44,285 nt of DNA from Acidimicrobiia bacterium (GTDB lineage: Bacteria > Actinomycetota > Acidimicrobiia > Spongiisociales > UBA5794): contig JASJAX010000004.1 of the NCBI GenBank assembly GCA_030066755.1, positions 1 to 44,285 of the forward strand, given 5' to 3'. Position 1 is the stretch's first letter, and every line of letters begins with the position of its first letter. Of the stretch, positions 14,884-24,060 are shown in pieces. The notes beneath the pieces are model-generated. The model had not been told where the DNA came from. It ran no database searches and was given only the letters and a program-made list of their open reading frames with translations. Position numbers and translations under genes: made by a program.

Positions 14884-15848
14884 GGCATCGCGTCGGCGAC
14901 ACGCGCAATGGCTTCGTCCGGCGTGCCTTCAACGGTGAATCCAGCCGCGTTGTGATGGCCTCCGCCACCGAAACTCGAGGCGATGGCTGCAACATCGACC
15001 CGACCACGTGACCGGAGGCTTCCCTTCCAGACACCGTCGCCGACCTGCTTGAGCAAGCAGGCGACGTCGGACTCCTGGGCGATGCGCAGGATGTCGATGA
15101 GCCCGTCGGTGTCTTGGTAGGCCACTCCCCCGGCTGCGAGGTCTCCGGTTGTCATGTACGACCAGACCATTCGGCGCTCGACATCGAGTTGCGCCCGGCC
15201 GAGCACGGCCCCGGCGACCCTGAGATAGCCGAACTTGGCTTCCTCGTACACGTGTTGGCCGACTTCGTCGGAGGCGACGCCGGCGTCGAGGAGCCGGGCC
15301 GCAACGAGGTGAGTCTCGGGCGACGTCGACGAGTATTGGAAGCGTCCGGTGTCGGTCACGACACCGGTGTACAGCGCCGTCGCCGCGGCTACATCCATCG
15401 GCCAACCGAGGTGCTCGATGAGTTGGAACACCATCTGCGCAGTCGCCGCCGCCGTCGGATCAACGAGCACCACATCGCCGAATCCTCCGTTGCTCAGGTG
15501 ATGATCGATCACCACGACGGTATCGGCGCGCTCGACGAGCACCCTTGCTGATCCAAGCCGTTCCGGAGCGGCCGTGTCGCAGGCCACCAGGACATCGATG
15601 TCGCCGTCGATATCGCCGACCTTGGCGAGCGTCTCGAGGTCGAGAAAGGCAAGCTGATCCGGCACGACGAACGGTTCACCGAAGGTAGCGACCGCGTCCT
15701 TACCCGCGGCGCGAGCCGCGATCGCCAGGCCGACCGCCGACCCCAGTGCGTCGCCGTCCGGGCCGATGTGGCCGACGGTGACGATTCGCCGGGCGCGGCG
15801 CAGCACGTCGGCGACGGCTTCGAGTGACGCGGCGTAGTCGGCGTTCAT
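14880..15848 (-). CDS. nrnA: DHH-family bifunctional oligoribonuclease / pAp phosphatase NrnA
   Basis: NrnA degrades very short RNAs left by exonucleases and dephosphorylates pAp from sulfur and CoA metabolism. The 322-aa protein carries the DHH motifs: HIGPDGDALGS (about residue 27), DTAAPERLG, the signature VIDHHLSN (about residue 116) and the DHHA1 substrate motif FGGGGHHNAAG near the C-terminus. The ATG at 15848 overlaps the rbfA stop (ATGA). The rbfA-nrnA-truB order is common in actinobacteria and firmicutes. Some homologues prefer cyclic dinucleotide products, so the physiological substrate is not fixed. Confidence 0.93.
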   Translation of the reverse strand: MNADYAASLEAVADVLRRARRIVTVGHIGPDGDALGSAVGLAIAARAAGKDAVATFGEPFVVPDQLAFLDLETLAKVGDIDGDIDVLVACDTAAPERLGSARVLVERADTVVVIDHHLSNGGFGDVVLVDPTAAATAQMVFQLIEHLGWPMDVAAATALYTGVVTDTGRFQYSSTSPETHLVAARLLDAGVASDEVGQHVYEEAKFGYLRVAGAVLGRAQLDVERRMVWSYMTTGDLAAGGVAYQDTDGLIDILRIAQESDVACLLKQVGDGVWKGSLRSRGRVDVAAIASSFGGGGHHNAAGFTVEGTPDEAIARVADAMP

Positions 15849-16225
15849 TCACTCGTCTCCTCGTCGACCACATCCTCATCGTCGTGAAGGTGACGCAGGA
15901 TCTCGTTGATGCGCAAGCCCTGCTCGATCGCCATGTCCGGCTGGAACTCGAGCACCGGGGTGTACTTGAGCCTGGACTGACGGGCAATCGCACGCTGCAG
16001 TCGACTGTGAGCGTGAGTGAGTGCTTCGCCGGTGTCTCGCATGGCGTCTTCGTCGCCGAGCACTGAGAAGAAGACCGTGGCGTTCCGGAGGTTCGGGGCA
16101 GTGTCGACCCCGGTGATCGTCAGAAAGCCGATGCGCGGATCCTTCAGCTCCGTGACCTCCTCAGCGAGGATCTCACGAAGGAGCTCATTGACCTTGCGCA
16201 TGCGGGGTGACGGTGGCTTGCTCAC
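15845..16225 (-). CDS. rbfA: Ribosome-binding factor A
   Basis: RbfA binds the 30S subunit and helps mature the 5' end of 16S rRNA. The 126-aa protein has the single KH-type fold with MRKVNELLREILAEEV, DPRIGFLTITGVDTAPNL, ATVFFSVLG and the C-terminal LKYTPVLEFQPDMAIEQGLRI-type block. An acidic tail of about 15 residues follows. The GTG at 16225 overlaps the ylxP-like stop (GTGA), and its own stop overlaps nrnA. It belongs to the nusA-infB operon. Confidence 0.95.
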   Translation of the reverse strand: MSKPPSPRMRKVNELLREILAEEVTELKDPRIGFLTITGVDTAPNLRNATVFFSVLGDEDAMRDTGEALTHAHSRLQRAIARQSRLKYTPVLEFQPDMAIEQGLRINEILRHLHDDEDVVDEETSE

Positions 16226-16515
16226 CCGTTCGTCTCCAAATACGTGATGTCGGAGCCGAGCAGTTCGACATCGTCACGTTCGCGAACCGCCCGCTGTACC
16301 GAATGAAGGATACGGTCGAGCTGTGACGGTTGTGGCGCAACGGCGGCGACGCCCAGCGTCGAACGTTGCCACAACTCCTGGTGATCCACCTCAGCCACAG
16401 CGACGCCAAACGTCCGGTCCAGATGTGACGCCAACGACTTCACCACGTGGCGCTTCTCCTTCAGCGAATGCACGGCTCGCAACCGCAGCTCGAGCCGGAG
16501 CGCTCCAACATGCAT
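16222..16515 (-). CDS. DUF503 / YlxP-like protein
   Basis: This 97-aa protein belongs to the DUF503 (YlxP) family, consistently found between infB and rbfA; a role in ribosome assembly or RNA binding is suspected but not established. The typical N-terminus MHVGALRLELRL and the motif HSLKEKRHVVKSL are clear, followed by FGVAVAEVDHQELWQRSTLG. The ATG at 16515 lies 19 nt after the infB stop. Its own stop is coupled to rbfA. Confidence 0.88.
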   Translation of the reverse strand: MHVGALRLELRLRAVHSLKEKRHVVKSLASHLDRTFGVAVAEVDHQELWQRSTLGVAAVAPQPSQLDRILHSVQRAVRERDDVELLGSDITYLETNG

Positions 16516-16534
16516 GGTGCGTTACCGCTGGGAC

Positions 16535-18664
16535 CTACGTCCGAGCGATCTCTCGAACCTCGAAGGATTCGATCGTGTCGCCTTCCTTGATGTCGCGGAA
16601 GTTCTCGAGTCCGATACCGCACTCGAAGCCCTGGGCAACCGAGGCGACGTCGTCCTTGAACCGACGCAGCGACGCGATCCGGCCTTCGTAGATGACGACC
16701 CCGTCGCGCACGAGCCGGGCCCGCGCGTTGCGATTGATCTCGCCTTCCGTGACATATGAGCCGGCAACCAACCCGTACCGCGGCGCTCGGAAGACGGCGC
16801 GCACGTCGGCGACGCCGAGGAACGACTCGACTTCCTCCGGTGCCAGTTCCCCGACCATGAGCGACTCGACGTCGTCGAGGAGCTCGTAGATGATCGAGAA
16901 CGTCCGGATGTCGATCCCGGCTTCTTTCGCCGCCGACCGGGCGTTGGAGTCCGGACGGGAGTTGAAGCCGTAGATGATCGCCCCTGAGGCCTCGGCCAGC
17001 ATGACGTCGTTGGCCGTGATCCCACCGACGCCACTGTGGATGATGTTGACCGTGGCGTCTTCACGCTTGATCTTGTTCACCGCATCACGGATCGCCTCGA
17101 GCGAACCGTGAGCGTCGGCCTTGATGATGATGCGCAGCTCGGCATGATCGGCCGTCCTCAGCTGCTCGATGAGCATCCCGAGCCGCTCGGTAGCCGTCGG
17201 CACGGTGAGCTCGGAGGCTCGTAGCTCCGCGACTCGCTGGTCGGCCATCTTGCGCGCCGTGCGCTCGTTCCTCACCGACTCGAACATGTCGCCGGCCGTC
17301 GGAACGTCATCCCATCCCATGACGAGTACCGGCGAACTCGGACCTGCCGCCTTCACCCGCTCGCCCTTGTCGTCGAACATCGCCCGGACACGTCCCGAGA
17401 CGCCCCCGGCGACGATTGCATCGCCTTGCTTGAGCGTGCCACGTTGAACGATGACCGTCGCCACCGGTCCGCGACCGACTTCGAGCTGACCTTCAACCAC
17501 CGTGCCGATGGCCGGCGCGCTGGGGTTGGCCTTCAGATCCTCGACCTCGGCGACCAGACTCAGCAGCTCGAGGAGGTCATCGATGCCGTCGCCACGCAGG
17601 GCTGAGATCTCAACCGACTCCACATCGCCACCGAGATCCGTCACGACGATCTCGTGTTGCGTCAACGCAGCACGAACCGCATACGGATCCGCCGTGTCGA
17701 GATCCATCTTGTTGATCGCGATGATGATCGGCACCTCGGCGGCCTTCGCATGGCTGATCGCTTCGGCCGTCTGAGGCATGACGCCGTCATCCGCGGCGAC
17801 CACGATGATCGCGATGTCCGTGACGTCGGCGCCACGAGCGCGCAAGGCGGTGAATGCCTCGTGGCCCGGCGTATCGATGAACGTGATCGTCCCGTCGGGA
17901 CGAGTCACCTGATAGGCACCGATGTGCTGTGTGATGCCACCGGCCTCGCCCTCGATGACATTTGCCTTGCGAATGGTGTCCAGCAACTGCGTCTTGCCGT
18001 GGTCGACGTGGCCCATGACGGTGACCACCGGTGGCCGCGACTTCAACGACGCTGGGTCGTCTTCGAATTCGACGATGAACCTGCCCGGACCTTCGTCGAC
18101 CTCTTCCTCGTCGACTTCTTCGACCAGCACGTCGTACCCGAAACGGCGCCCGAGTTCTTCAAGAGCACCAACCGGGATCTGGCCGCCGCCCGGGACCATC
18201 TCACCCATGTTCATGAGCGTGCGCACGATTTCGCCGGTCCGCTGGCCGATCATTCGGCCGAACTCGTAGGCCGTGATGCCCGGCGCCACCATGATGACCC
18301 GGTCCTCGTCACGCCCCTGGATGTCGTCGAGGTAGACGGGTTCCGGTGGTGTCGCCTCGGCAACGGCGGTCACCTCGGGTGCTGGCTCCGCGGGCGCTGG
18401 CTCCGGAGCGGACTCCGGTTCGGGCTCGACCGCAACCGGCTCCGGCTCAGGCTCGGGAGCCGGTTCGGGCTCCGCAGTCGCCTCGGGCTCGGCTTGCTCG
18501 GCAGCACCTTCTTGGTACGACAGCTTCACGAGGGCAACGGCGTCCTCGTCGAGGCCCGAAGACGCAGTCTTCACCTCGATACCGAGTTCCTGAGCGCGCG
18601 CCAGGACCTCTTTGGACTCGAGCCCGAGCTCTCGTGCCAGTTCGTAGACCCGCTGCTTCGCCAA
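16535..18664 (-). CDS. infB: Translation initiation factor IF-2
   Basis: IF-2 is the GTPase that brings fMet-tRNA to the 30S subunit and promotes subunit joining. The 709-aa protein has an N-terminal IF2N domain ([16 protein letters not shown]), a Pro/Glu-rich spacer at about 57-108, a second IF2N-like region ([13 protein letters not shown]), and the G domain with GHVDHGKT (218-225), DTPGHEA and NKMD. Domains II-IV end at the C-terminus. The spacer is short, making this a compact IF-2. The start is TTG 18664, backed by a near-ideal GGAGGTGA 3 nt upstream. It lies 24 nt after nusA, with no ylxR between them. Confidence 0.97.
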   Translation of the reverse strand: MAKQRVYELARELGLESKEVLARAQELGIEVKTASSGLDEDAVALVKLSYQEGAAEQAEPEATAEPEPAPEPEPEPVAVEPEPESAPEPAPAEPAPEVTAVAEATPPEPVYLDDIQGRDEDRVIMVAPGITAYEFGRMIGQRTGEIVRTLMNMGEMVPGGGQIPVGALEELGRRFGYDVLVEEVDEEEVDEGPGRFIVEFEDDPASLKSRPPVVTVMGHVDHGKTQLLDTIRKANVIEGEAGGITQHIGAYQVTRPDGTITFIDTPGHEAFTALRARGADVTDIAIIVVAADDGVMPQTAEAISHAKAAEVPIIIAINKMDLDTADPYAVRAALTQHEIVVTDLGGDVESVEISALRGDGIDDLLELLSLVAEVEDLKANPSAPAIGTVVEGQLEVGRGPVATVIVQRGTLKQGDAIVAGGVSGRVRAMFDDKGERVKAAGPSSPVLVMGWDDVPTAGDMFESVRNERTARKMADQRVAELRASELTVPTATERLGMLIEQLRTADHAELRIIIKADAHGSLEAIRDAVNKIKREDATVNIIHSGVGGITANDVMLAEASGAIIYGFNSRPDSNARSAAKEAGIDIRTFSIIYELLDDVESLMVGELAPEEVESFLGVADVRAVFRAPRYGLVAGSYVTEGEINRNARARLVRDGVVIYEGRIASLRRFKDDVASVAQGFECGIGLENFRDIKEGDTIESFEVREIART

Positions 18665-18688
18665 TCTTCACCTCCGCGTGCCCTCCGC

Positions 18689-20071
18689 TCATCCGGCGGG
18701 GGCAGCGTCCTCGTCTTCTGTTTCGTCGTCTGCGGTTACATCGTCGTCGGCAGTTGCCTCGTCGGCGGTGCCGCTGGTGTCTTCTGCGACAGGCACGTCG
18801 GCGTCGACGGAAGTGTCCGCCGGAGCCTCGCCTGCCGGTTCCTCGACAGGTTCAACCACCGGTGCATCCGCCACTGGATCGTCCGCTGCCGATTCGTCGG
18901 CCACGTCGACATCGTCGAGCGCTGCTTCAACCGGTTCGTCGGCCGCATCGTCCGCCGATTCGGCCGCTTCGTCCACATCGGACGGCCCGGTCGCCGCATC
19001 TTCGGGCGTGGCCTCGTCTTGTGCAAGCTCAGGAGACGCCTCAGCGGTCTCGGCTGCAGGCAGGTCGGCCGCCTCCGTCTCTTCTTCGTCTTCGATGTCG
19101 AGCCCGAGATCTTGACTCTCCGACTGAATGTCGATCTTGTAGCCGGATAGACGGGCCGCAAGACGGGCGTTCTGGCCCTCCTTGCCGATCGCAAGCGACA
19201 GCTGATGGTCCGGCACGATCACCGTTGCGACCTGCTCTTCGTCGTCGAGTCGCACTTCCTTGACGCGTGCGGGGCTCAGTGCCTCGGCAATGAACGACGA
19301 CGTGTCGTCCCGCCACTCAACGATGTCCACCTTCTCGCCGCGAAGTTCGTTCACGACCTGACGGACACGCGATCCCCGCGCCCCGACGCAGGCGCCAACG
19401 GGGTCGACATTCGGATCGTTCGACGCCACGGCGATCTTCGTACGGTGGCCGGGCTCACGGGCGATCGCTCGGATCTCCACGTCGCCGTCGACCAGCTCCG
19501 GAACCTCGAGTTCGAACAACGACCGGATGAACTCGGGATGGCTGCGACTGATGACGATTTGCGGGCCCTTGCCCTCACCCCGGACTTCGAGGATGTACGC
19601 CTTCACCCGGTTCCCGCGCTCGAGCCGCTCGTACGGGATGCGCTCGGACGACGGCATGATCGCTTCCGCATTGCCCAGATCGAGGATCGCATAGCGGTGA
19701 TCCGACTGCTGCACGATGCCGGTCACGAGATCGCCCTCGCGCCCCTCGTACAGCTCGAAGACCTGCTCACGCTTGGCGTCACGCAGACGCTGCATGATCA
19801 CCTGCTTCGCCGTCTGGGCAGCGATCCGCCCGAAGTCCTCCGGCGTGTCCTCCCACTCGTCGGTGACGTTCCCGTCCTCGTCGAGTTCCTGCCCGTAGAC
19901 CGTGATCTCACCCGTGTCGGCGTCGATGGTGACACGCGCTTCCTCAGCAGCACCCGGGGTGCGCTTGTATGCGCTGACCAGGGCGTTTGCCAGTGCGTCG
20001 AGAATCGTCTCGGCGGGCACGCCCTTCTCACGCTCGAGCAACTCGAGTGCGTCCAGCAGGTTGTAGTCCAT
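18689..20071 (-). CDS. nusA: Transcription termination/antitermination protein NusA with long acidic tail
   Basis: NusA binds RNA polymerase and nascent RNA, affecting pausing, termination and antitermination. Residues 1-120 form the polymerase-binding domain (ALANALVSAYKR), followed by S1 (LVTGIVQQSDHRYAILDLG), KH1 (DPVGACVGARGSRVRQV) and KH2 (LAIGKEGQNARLAARLSG). After about residue 335 there is a 120-residue tail of Ala, Asp, Glu and Pro with no repeat domain. The ATG at 20071 has AGAGGA upstream. It sits between rimP and infB. The leader upstream of rimP contains a terminator-like hairpin that NusA could act on. Confidence 0.96.
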   Translation of the reverse strand: MDYNLLDALELLEREKGVPAETILDALANALVSAYKRTPGAAEEARVTIDADTGEITVYGQELDEDGNVTDEWEDTPEDFGRIAAQTAKQVIMQRLRDAKREQVFELYEGREGDLVTGIVQQSDHRYAILDLGNAEAIMPSSERIPYERLERGNRVKAYILEVRGEGKGPQIVISRSHPEFIRSLFELEVPELVDGDVEIRAIAREPGHRTKIAVASNDPNVDPVGACVGARGSRVRQVVNELRGEKVDIVEWRDDTSSFIAEALSPARVKEVRLDDEEQVATVIVPDHQLSLAIGKEGQNARLAARLSGYKIDIQSESQDLGLDIEDEEETEAADLPAAETAEASPELAQDEATPEDAATGPSDVDEAAESADDAADEPVEAALDDVDVADESAADDPVADAPVVEPVEEPAGEAPADTSVDADVPVAEDTSGTADEATADDDVTADDETEDEDAAPAG

Positions 20072-20086
20072 TGCTTCGGTCCTCTC

Positions 20087-20593
20087 TCAGCGCCGCGATC
20101 CGGGCTTCGGTGCCTTTTCCCACTCGAACACCGTGCGGGCCGATGCCACATTCTCGTAGGCGATCGTTCTGGGTCGTCCGTCAACGTCCATCGTGAATCC
20201 CTCGACATCACTTGCCGTCAGGGTGCCACGATGTTGGCGGGCGTCGTCGACCGGTACGTGCGTCTTGACCTTTACCTCTCGTCCCAGCGACTTGCCGTAG
20301 TGGCTCGGCCGCCGGAGCTTGCGTTCCAATCCGGGCGAAGAGACCTCCAGGGTGTACGACCCGGCAATCGGGTCCTCAGCGTCGAGGAGCCGGGACAAGC
20401 CCCGGCTCAACGCTGCGATGCGGTCGACACCCACCGTCATTCGGCCCGTATCTTCCGCTTCGGGCCCATCGACGGTCACCCGCACGATCGTGCCCTTTCC
20501 CTGTCCGAGCACCTCGAGATCGTCGAGTTCGATGCCCTCGGCCTCCACATACGACGCGACGAGGCCCCACAAGCGCTCCGTCGTGCCGCTCAC
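20087..20593 (-). CDS. rimP: Ribosome maturation factor RimP
   Basis: RimP is needed for 30S subunit maturation. The 168-aa protein has the N-terminal domain (GIELDDLEVLGQGKGTIVRV, then a D-G motif in VTVDGP), the central block SRGLSRLLDAEDPIAGSYTL followed by EVSSPGLERKLRRP, and an SH3-like C-terminal domain. The GTG at 20593 has AGGAGG 5 nt upstream. It is the first gene of the rimP-nusA-infB operon, with a consensus TATAAT promoter about 85 bp upstream. Confidence 0.95.
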   Translation of the reverse strand: MSGTTERLWGLVASYVEAEGIELDDLEVLGQGKGTIVRVTVDGPEAEDTGRMTVGVDRIAALSRGLSRLLDAEDPIAGSYTLEVSSPGLERKLRRPSHYGKSLGREVKVKTHVPVDDARQHRGTLTASDVEGFTMDVDGRPRTIAYENVASARTVFEWEKAPKPGSRR

Positions 20594-20623
20594 CAGCTCC
20601 TCCTAAACGTTCTCCTCACAAAA

Positions 20624-20646
20624 CGAGGCGGGCAACGCCCACCTCG
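20624..20646 (-). promoter_or_regulatory. Terminator-like hairpin in the rimP-nusA-infB leader (putative attenuator)
   Basis: CGAGG-t-GGGC and GCCC-g-CCTCG pair around a short loop, and on the minus strand the hairpin is followed directly by TTTTG. It lies between the TATAAT promoter and the rimP start, so it would act on the operon's own transcript. Upstream GAGA/TCTC segments could form a competing structure. Confidence 0.6.
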
Positions 20647-20675
20647 AGAAAGCGAAATCTCAGTTAGCAGACGGG

Positions 20676-20703
20676 ATTATACCAGGGAGTCGTCCGTCGT
20701 CAG
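20676..20703 (-). promoter_or_regulatory. Promoter of the rimP-nusA-infB operon
   Basis: On the minus strand, CTGACG (20703-20698) and a perfect TATAAT (20681-20676) are separated by 16 bp, with a TG-n extension before the -10. The expected start near 20669 gives a leader of about 76 nt. The -35 lies inside a heptad array. Confidence 0.75.
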
Positions 20704-20765
20704 TCGTCAGTATCGAGCGATGCCGAACCGCAGTCGCTGACGACTGATCACTGAGGACTGACGAC
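20689..20765. repeat. Heptad inverted repeat between proS and rimP
   Basis: Two 31-nt arms (20689-20719 and 20735-20765) flank a 15-nt loop. The left reads GTCGTCC, GTCGTCA, GTCGTCA, GTATCGA, GCG. The right, on the minus strand, reads GTCGTCA, GTCCTCA, GTGATCA, GTCGTCA, GCG. The arms pair in the same heptad register, with mismatches. Confidence 0.85.
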
Positions 20766-20766
20766 T

Positions 20767-20783
20767 CGGCGGAGCAGCCGCCG
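20767..20783 (-). terminator. Hairpin just after proS
   Basis: CGGCGG and CCGCCG pair around AGCAG, 2 bp after the proS stop codon. No U-run follows; a heptad inverted repeat comes next. Likely a transcription end or a 3' stabiliser. Confidence 0.45.
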
Positions 20784-20785
20784 CC

Positions 20786-22495
20786 TCAACGAGCGGCTCG
20801 CACCAGCTCCGTCACCTTCGCTGCTGCGTCTGCCAGCGCAACGTTTTCGGTTGCTCCGGTTGCGCGGGTGGTGAACTCGGCTTCGCCGCTGGCGAGGCCT
20901 CTCGGACCGATCGTGATGCGGTACGGGATACCAACCAGCTCGGCGTCGTTGAACTTGACCCCTGGGCGCTCGTTCCGGTCGTCGAGAATCACGTCGACAC
21001 CGGCACCCTGCAGTGCGGCATAGAGGTCCTCGGCGGCGTGCATGGACGCCTCATCACCGACCTTCACGACGGTGATCACCACCTCCCAGGGCGCAACGGC
21101 AACCGGCCAGCTGATGCCCTTGTCGTCGTGGTGAGTTTCGACGATGGCGGCCATGTTGCGCTCGAGTCCGATCCCGTAGGAACCCATGACAATCGGACGG
21201 GCCTTGCCGTTCTCATCGAGCACCGTGGCACCGAGCGGCTCTGAGTACTTGACCCCGAGCTTGAAGATGTGACCGCACTCGATGGCCGAGAACACTTCCA
21301 GCGGCTCGCCGCACTCGACACAGGGCTCTCCGGCTTGCACCTCGCGCAGGTCGTACCACGCGTCCACCGAGATGTCGCGAGCGACATCGACGCCGCGAAT
21401 GTGGAAATCGTTCTCGTTGGCGCCCGTCGTCATGTTCGTGCGGCCTTCGAGGGCCTGATCGGCGATCACTCGGATGTCGCTCACCCCGACGGCTCCGAGG
21501 CTTCCCGCATCGGCACCCATCAGGTCGTTGATCTCCTCAGGATGGGCGGGCCGAGCTTCGATTGCGCCGGTCTGGTCTGCGAGCTTCTGCTCCTGGAGCG
21601 GATGGTCGCCGCGCAACAGGACCAATGCCGGCTCGCCGTCGATCATGTAGACGAGGGTCTTGATCTGCCGGTCCGCGTCCGCACCACCGGGGAAGGTGAC
21701 GAGATCCTCGATCGTCCGGACGCCCGGCGTAGCGAACTTCTCCGGCGCGTCGGGTCCAGGCTCGTCGACGATGGCGGAAACCTGCGAGGTGGCGCGCTCT
21801 ACATTGGCCGCGTATCCGCAGTTCACACAGCGCGCGACGTCATCCTCTCCCGAGGGTGAGGACACCATGAACTCGATCGAACCGCTCCCACCCATCGCAC
21901 CCGACGATGCCTCGACCGCCACTGCGTCCATGCCGAGGCGCCGGAAGATCGTCGAGTATGCCTCGAAGTGGGCATCGAACTGCTCGTCGAGGCCGGCATC
22001 ATCGAGGTCGAAGCTGTATGAATCCTTCATCGTGAACTCGCGTACGCGGAGCAAACCTGACTTGGGCCGCGGTTCGTCCCGTAGCTTTGTTTGGATCTGA
22101 TACCAGAGCTGCGGGAGCTGCTTGTAGGACGTGATCTCCTGTGCGAGCGTCGTGAAGATCTCCTCATGGGTCATCCCGAGCACGATCCCGGCACCACGCC
22201 GATCAACGAAGCGGAACATCTCGGCACCCATGACCTCGATCCGACCCGTCTCGTCCCAGATCTCCTCGGGGTGCAGGGCAGGGAGGAGGAACTCCTGACC
22301 ACCGATACGGTCGATCTCCTCCTCGATCACTTTGCGGATCTTCGCCCGAACCCGGAACGCCGCCGGGAGCAGGGAGTACACACCGGACATCAGCTGACGG
22401 ATGTATCCGGCGCGCACCAGCAAGCGATGGCTCACGGCCTCCGCATCGGCGGGATCGTCACGCAAGGTGGGAATGAACGCTCGAGACCAACGCAA
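20786..22495 (-). CDS. proS: Prolyl-tRNA synthetase, bacterial type with editing insertion
   Basis: This enzyme charges tRNA-Pro. The 569-aa protein is the bacterial form. The class II core shows GVYSLLPAAFRVRAKI and TGRIEVMG, then MTHEEIFT and RVREFTMKDSYSFD. An INS editing domain occupies about residues 225-395, followed by motif 3 (GSYGIGLERNMAAIVE) and a C-terminal anticodon-binding domain (DVILDDRNERPGVKFNDAELVGIPYR-like block). The start is TTG 22495 with GGAG 5 nt upstream. The gene lies between ispG and rimP, flanked on both sides by heptad arrays. Confidence 0.97.
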   Translation of the reverse strand: MRWSRAFIPTLRDDPADAEAVSHRLLVRAGYIRQLMSGVYSLLPAAFRVRAKIRKVIEEEIDRIGGQEFLLPALHPEEIWDETGRIEVMGAEMFRFVDRRGAGIVLGMTHEEIFTTLAQEITSYKQLPQLWYQIQTKLRDEPRPKSGLLRVREFTMKDSYSFDLDDAGLDEQFDAHFEAYSTIFRRLGMDAVAVEASSGAMGGSGSIEFMVSSPSGEDDVARCVNCGYAANVERATSQVSAIVDEPGPDAPEKFATPGVRTIEDLVTFPGGADADRQIKTLVYMIDGEPALVLLRGDHPLQEQKLADQTGAIEARPAHPEEINDLMGADAGSLGAVGVSDIRVIADQALEGRTNMTTGANENDFHIRGVDVARDISVDAWYDLREVQAGEPCVECGEPLEVFSAIECGHIFKLGVKYSEPLGATVLDENGKARPIVMGSYGIGLERNMAAIVETHHDDKGISWPVAVAPWEVVITVVKVGDEASMHAAEDLYAALQGAGVDVILDDRNERPGVKFNDAELVGIPYRITIGPRGLASGEAEFTTRATGATENVALADAAAKVTELVRAAR

Positions 22496-22545
22496 TGGGA
22501 CTCCAAGGGGATGAGATTGGTCGGTGAGGATAGACGGGGTTGCGA

Positions 22546-22605
22546 GTCCCAGGTCCCAAGTCCCAGGTCATGAGGACTTGAGACGTGCGACTTGAGACTT
22601 GCGAC
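22546..22605. repeat. Heptad inverted repeat between ispG and proS
   Basis: Left arm 22546-22566: GTCCCAG, GTCCCAA, GTCCCAG. A short GTCATGA turn follows. The right arm 22574-22605 reads on the minus strand GTCGCAA, GTCTCAA, GTCGCAC, GTCTCAA, GTCC. The right arm ends 2 bp from the ispG stop codon. The units resemble those at 5349-5461. Confidence 0.85.
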
Positions 22606-22607
22606 GC

Positions 22608-23816
<1,209 letters not shown>

Positions 23817-23823
23817 GAGCGGA

Positions 23824-23829
23824 ATGGTA
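23824..23829 (-). promoter_or_regulatory. Leaderless-type -10 box TACCAT
   Basis: TACCAT on the minus strand ends 7 nt before the ispG ATG. No Shine-Dalgarno sequence lies between. The gene would be transcribed separately from rseP. Confidence 0.55.
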
Positions 23830-23862
23830 GGGCGCGTGGCCCGACACCGAAGCTGAGGAGAA

Positions 23863-23947
23863 GTCGTCAGTAGCCAGTAGCCAGCAGCCAGTAGCCAGTA
23901 GCCAGTAGCCAGACCGTGAGGCACGTACCGGCGACTGGCGACTCGAC
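23863..23947. repeat. Heptad array (GTAGCCA type) with short opposite arm
   Basis: Seven units at 23863-23911: GTCGTCA, GTAGCCA, GTAGCCA, GCAGCCA, then three GTAGCCA. A shorter opposite arm at 23929-23947 reads GTCGAGT, CGCCAGT, CGCCG on the minus strand. The array lies between rseP and ispG. Confidence 0.85.
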
Positions 23948-24008
23948 CTCGAGGACACGGCACGATCAAGTCTGCGGCGTCCTGCCGCGAAAACTGGCGG
24001 CGTTAGGG

Positions 24009-24053
24009 CTGGCGACTCGACCTCAACGCAGGCCGCGACAGCGGCTGCCGCGT
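24009..24053 (-). other. 3' element after rseP (CGACCTC plus GCTGCCGCGT)
   Basis: CTGGCGACTCGACCTC at 24009-24024 exactly repeats 23935-23950. GGCTGCCGCGT at 24043-24053 is identical to the element after imuB and ends 7 bp before the rseP stop codon. A small GCCGC-gaca-GCGGC hairpin (24032-24045) lies between. A role in 3' end formation is inferred. Confidence 0.45.
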
Positions 24054-24060
24054 CCCAACG

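Noticed and set aside
17654-19150. Long plus-strand open frame antisense to infB and nusA
   Set aside because: It crosses two strongly supported genes and their junction, and its composition reflects the Pro/Glu and acidic tails of those genes.
23863-23911. Possible CRISPR array
   Set aside because: Units are only 7 bp with no spacers between them, and no cas gene is present. This is a tandem heptad array.
23817-23969. N-terminal extension of ispG containing GYWLLAAGYWLL
   Set aside because: The repeated peptide is the translation of the heptad array. IspG similarity begins at ATG 23816, which also has a leaderless -10 box.
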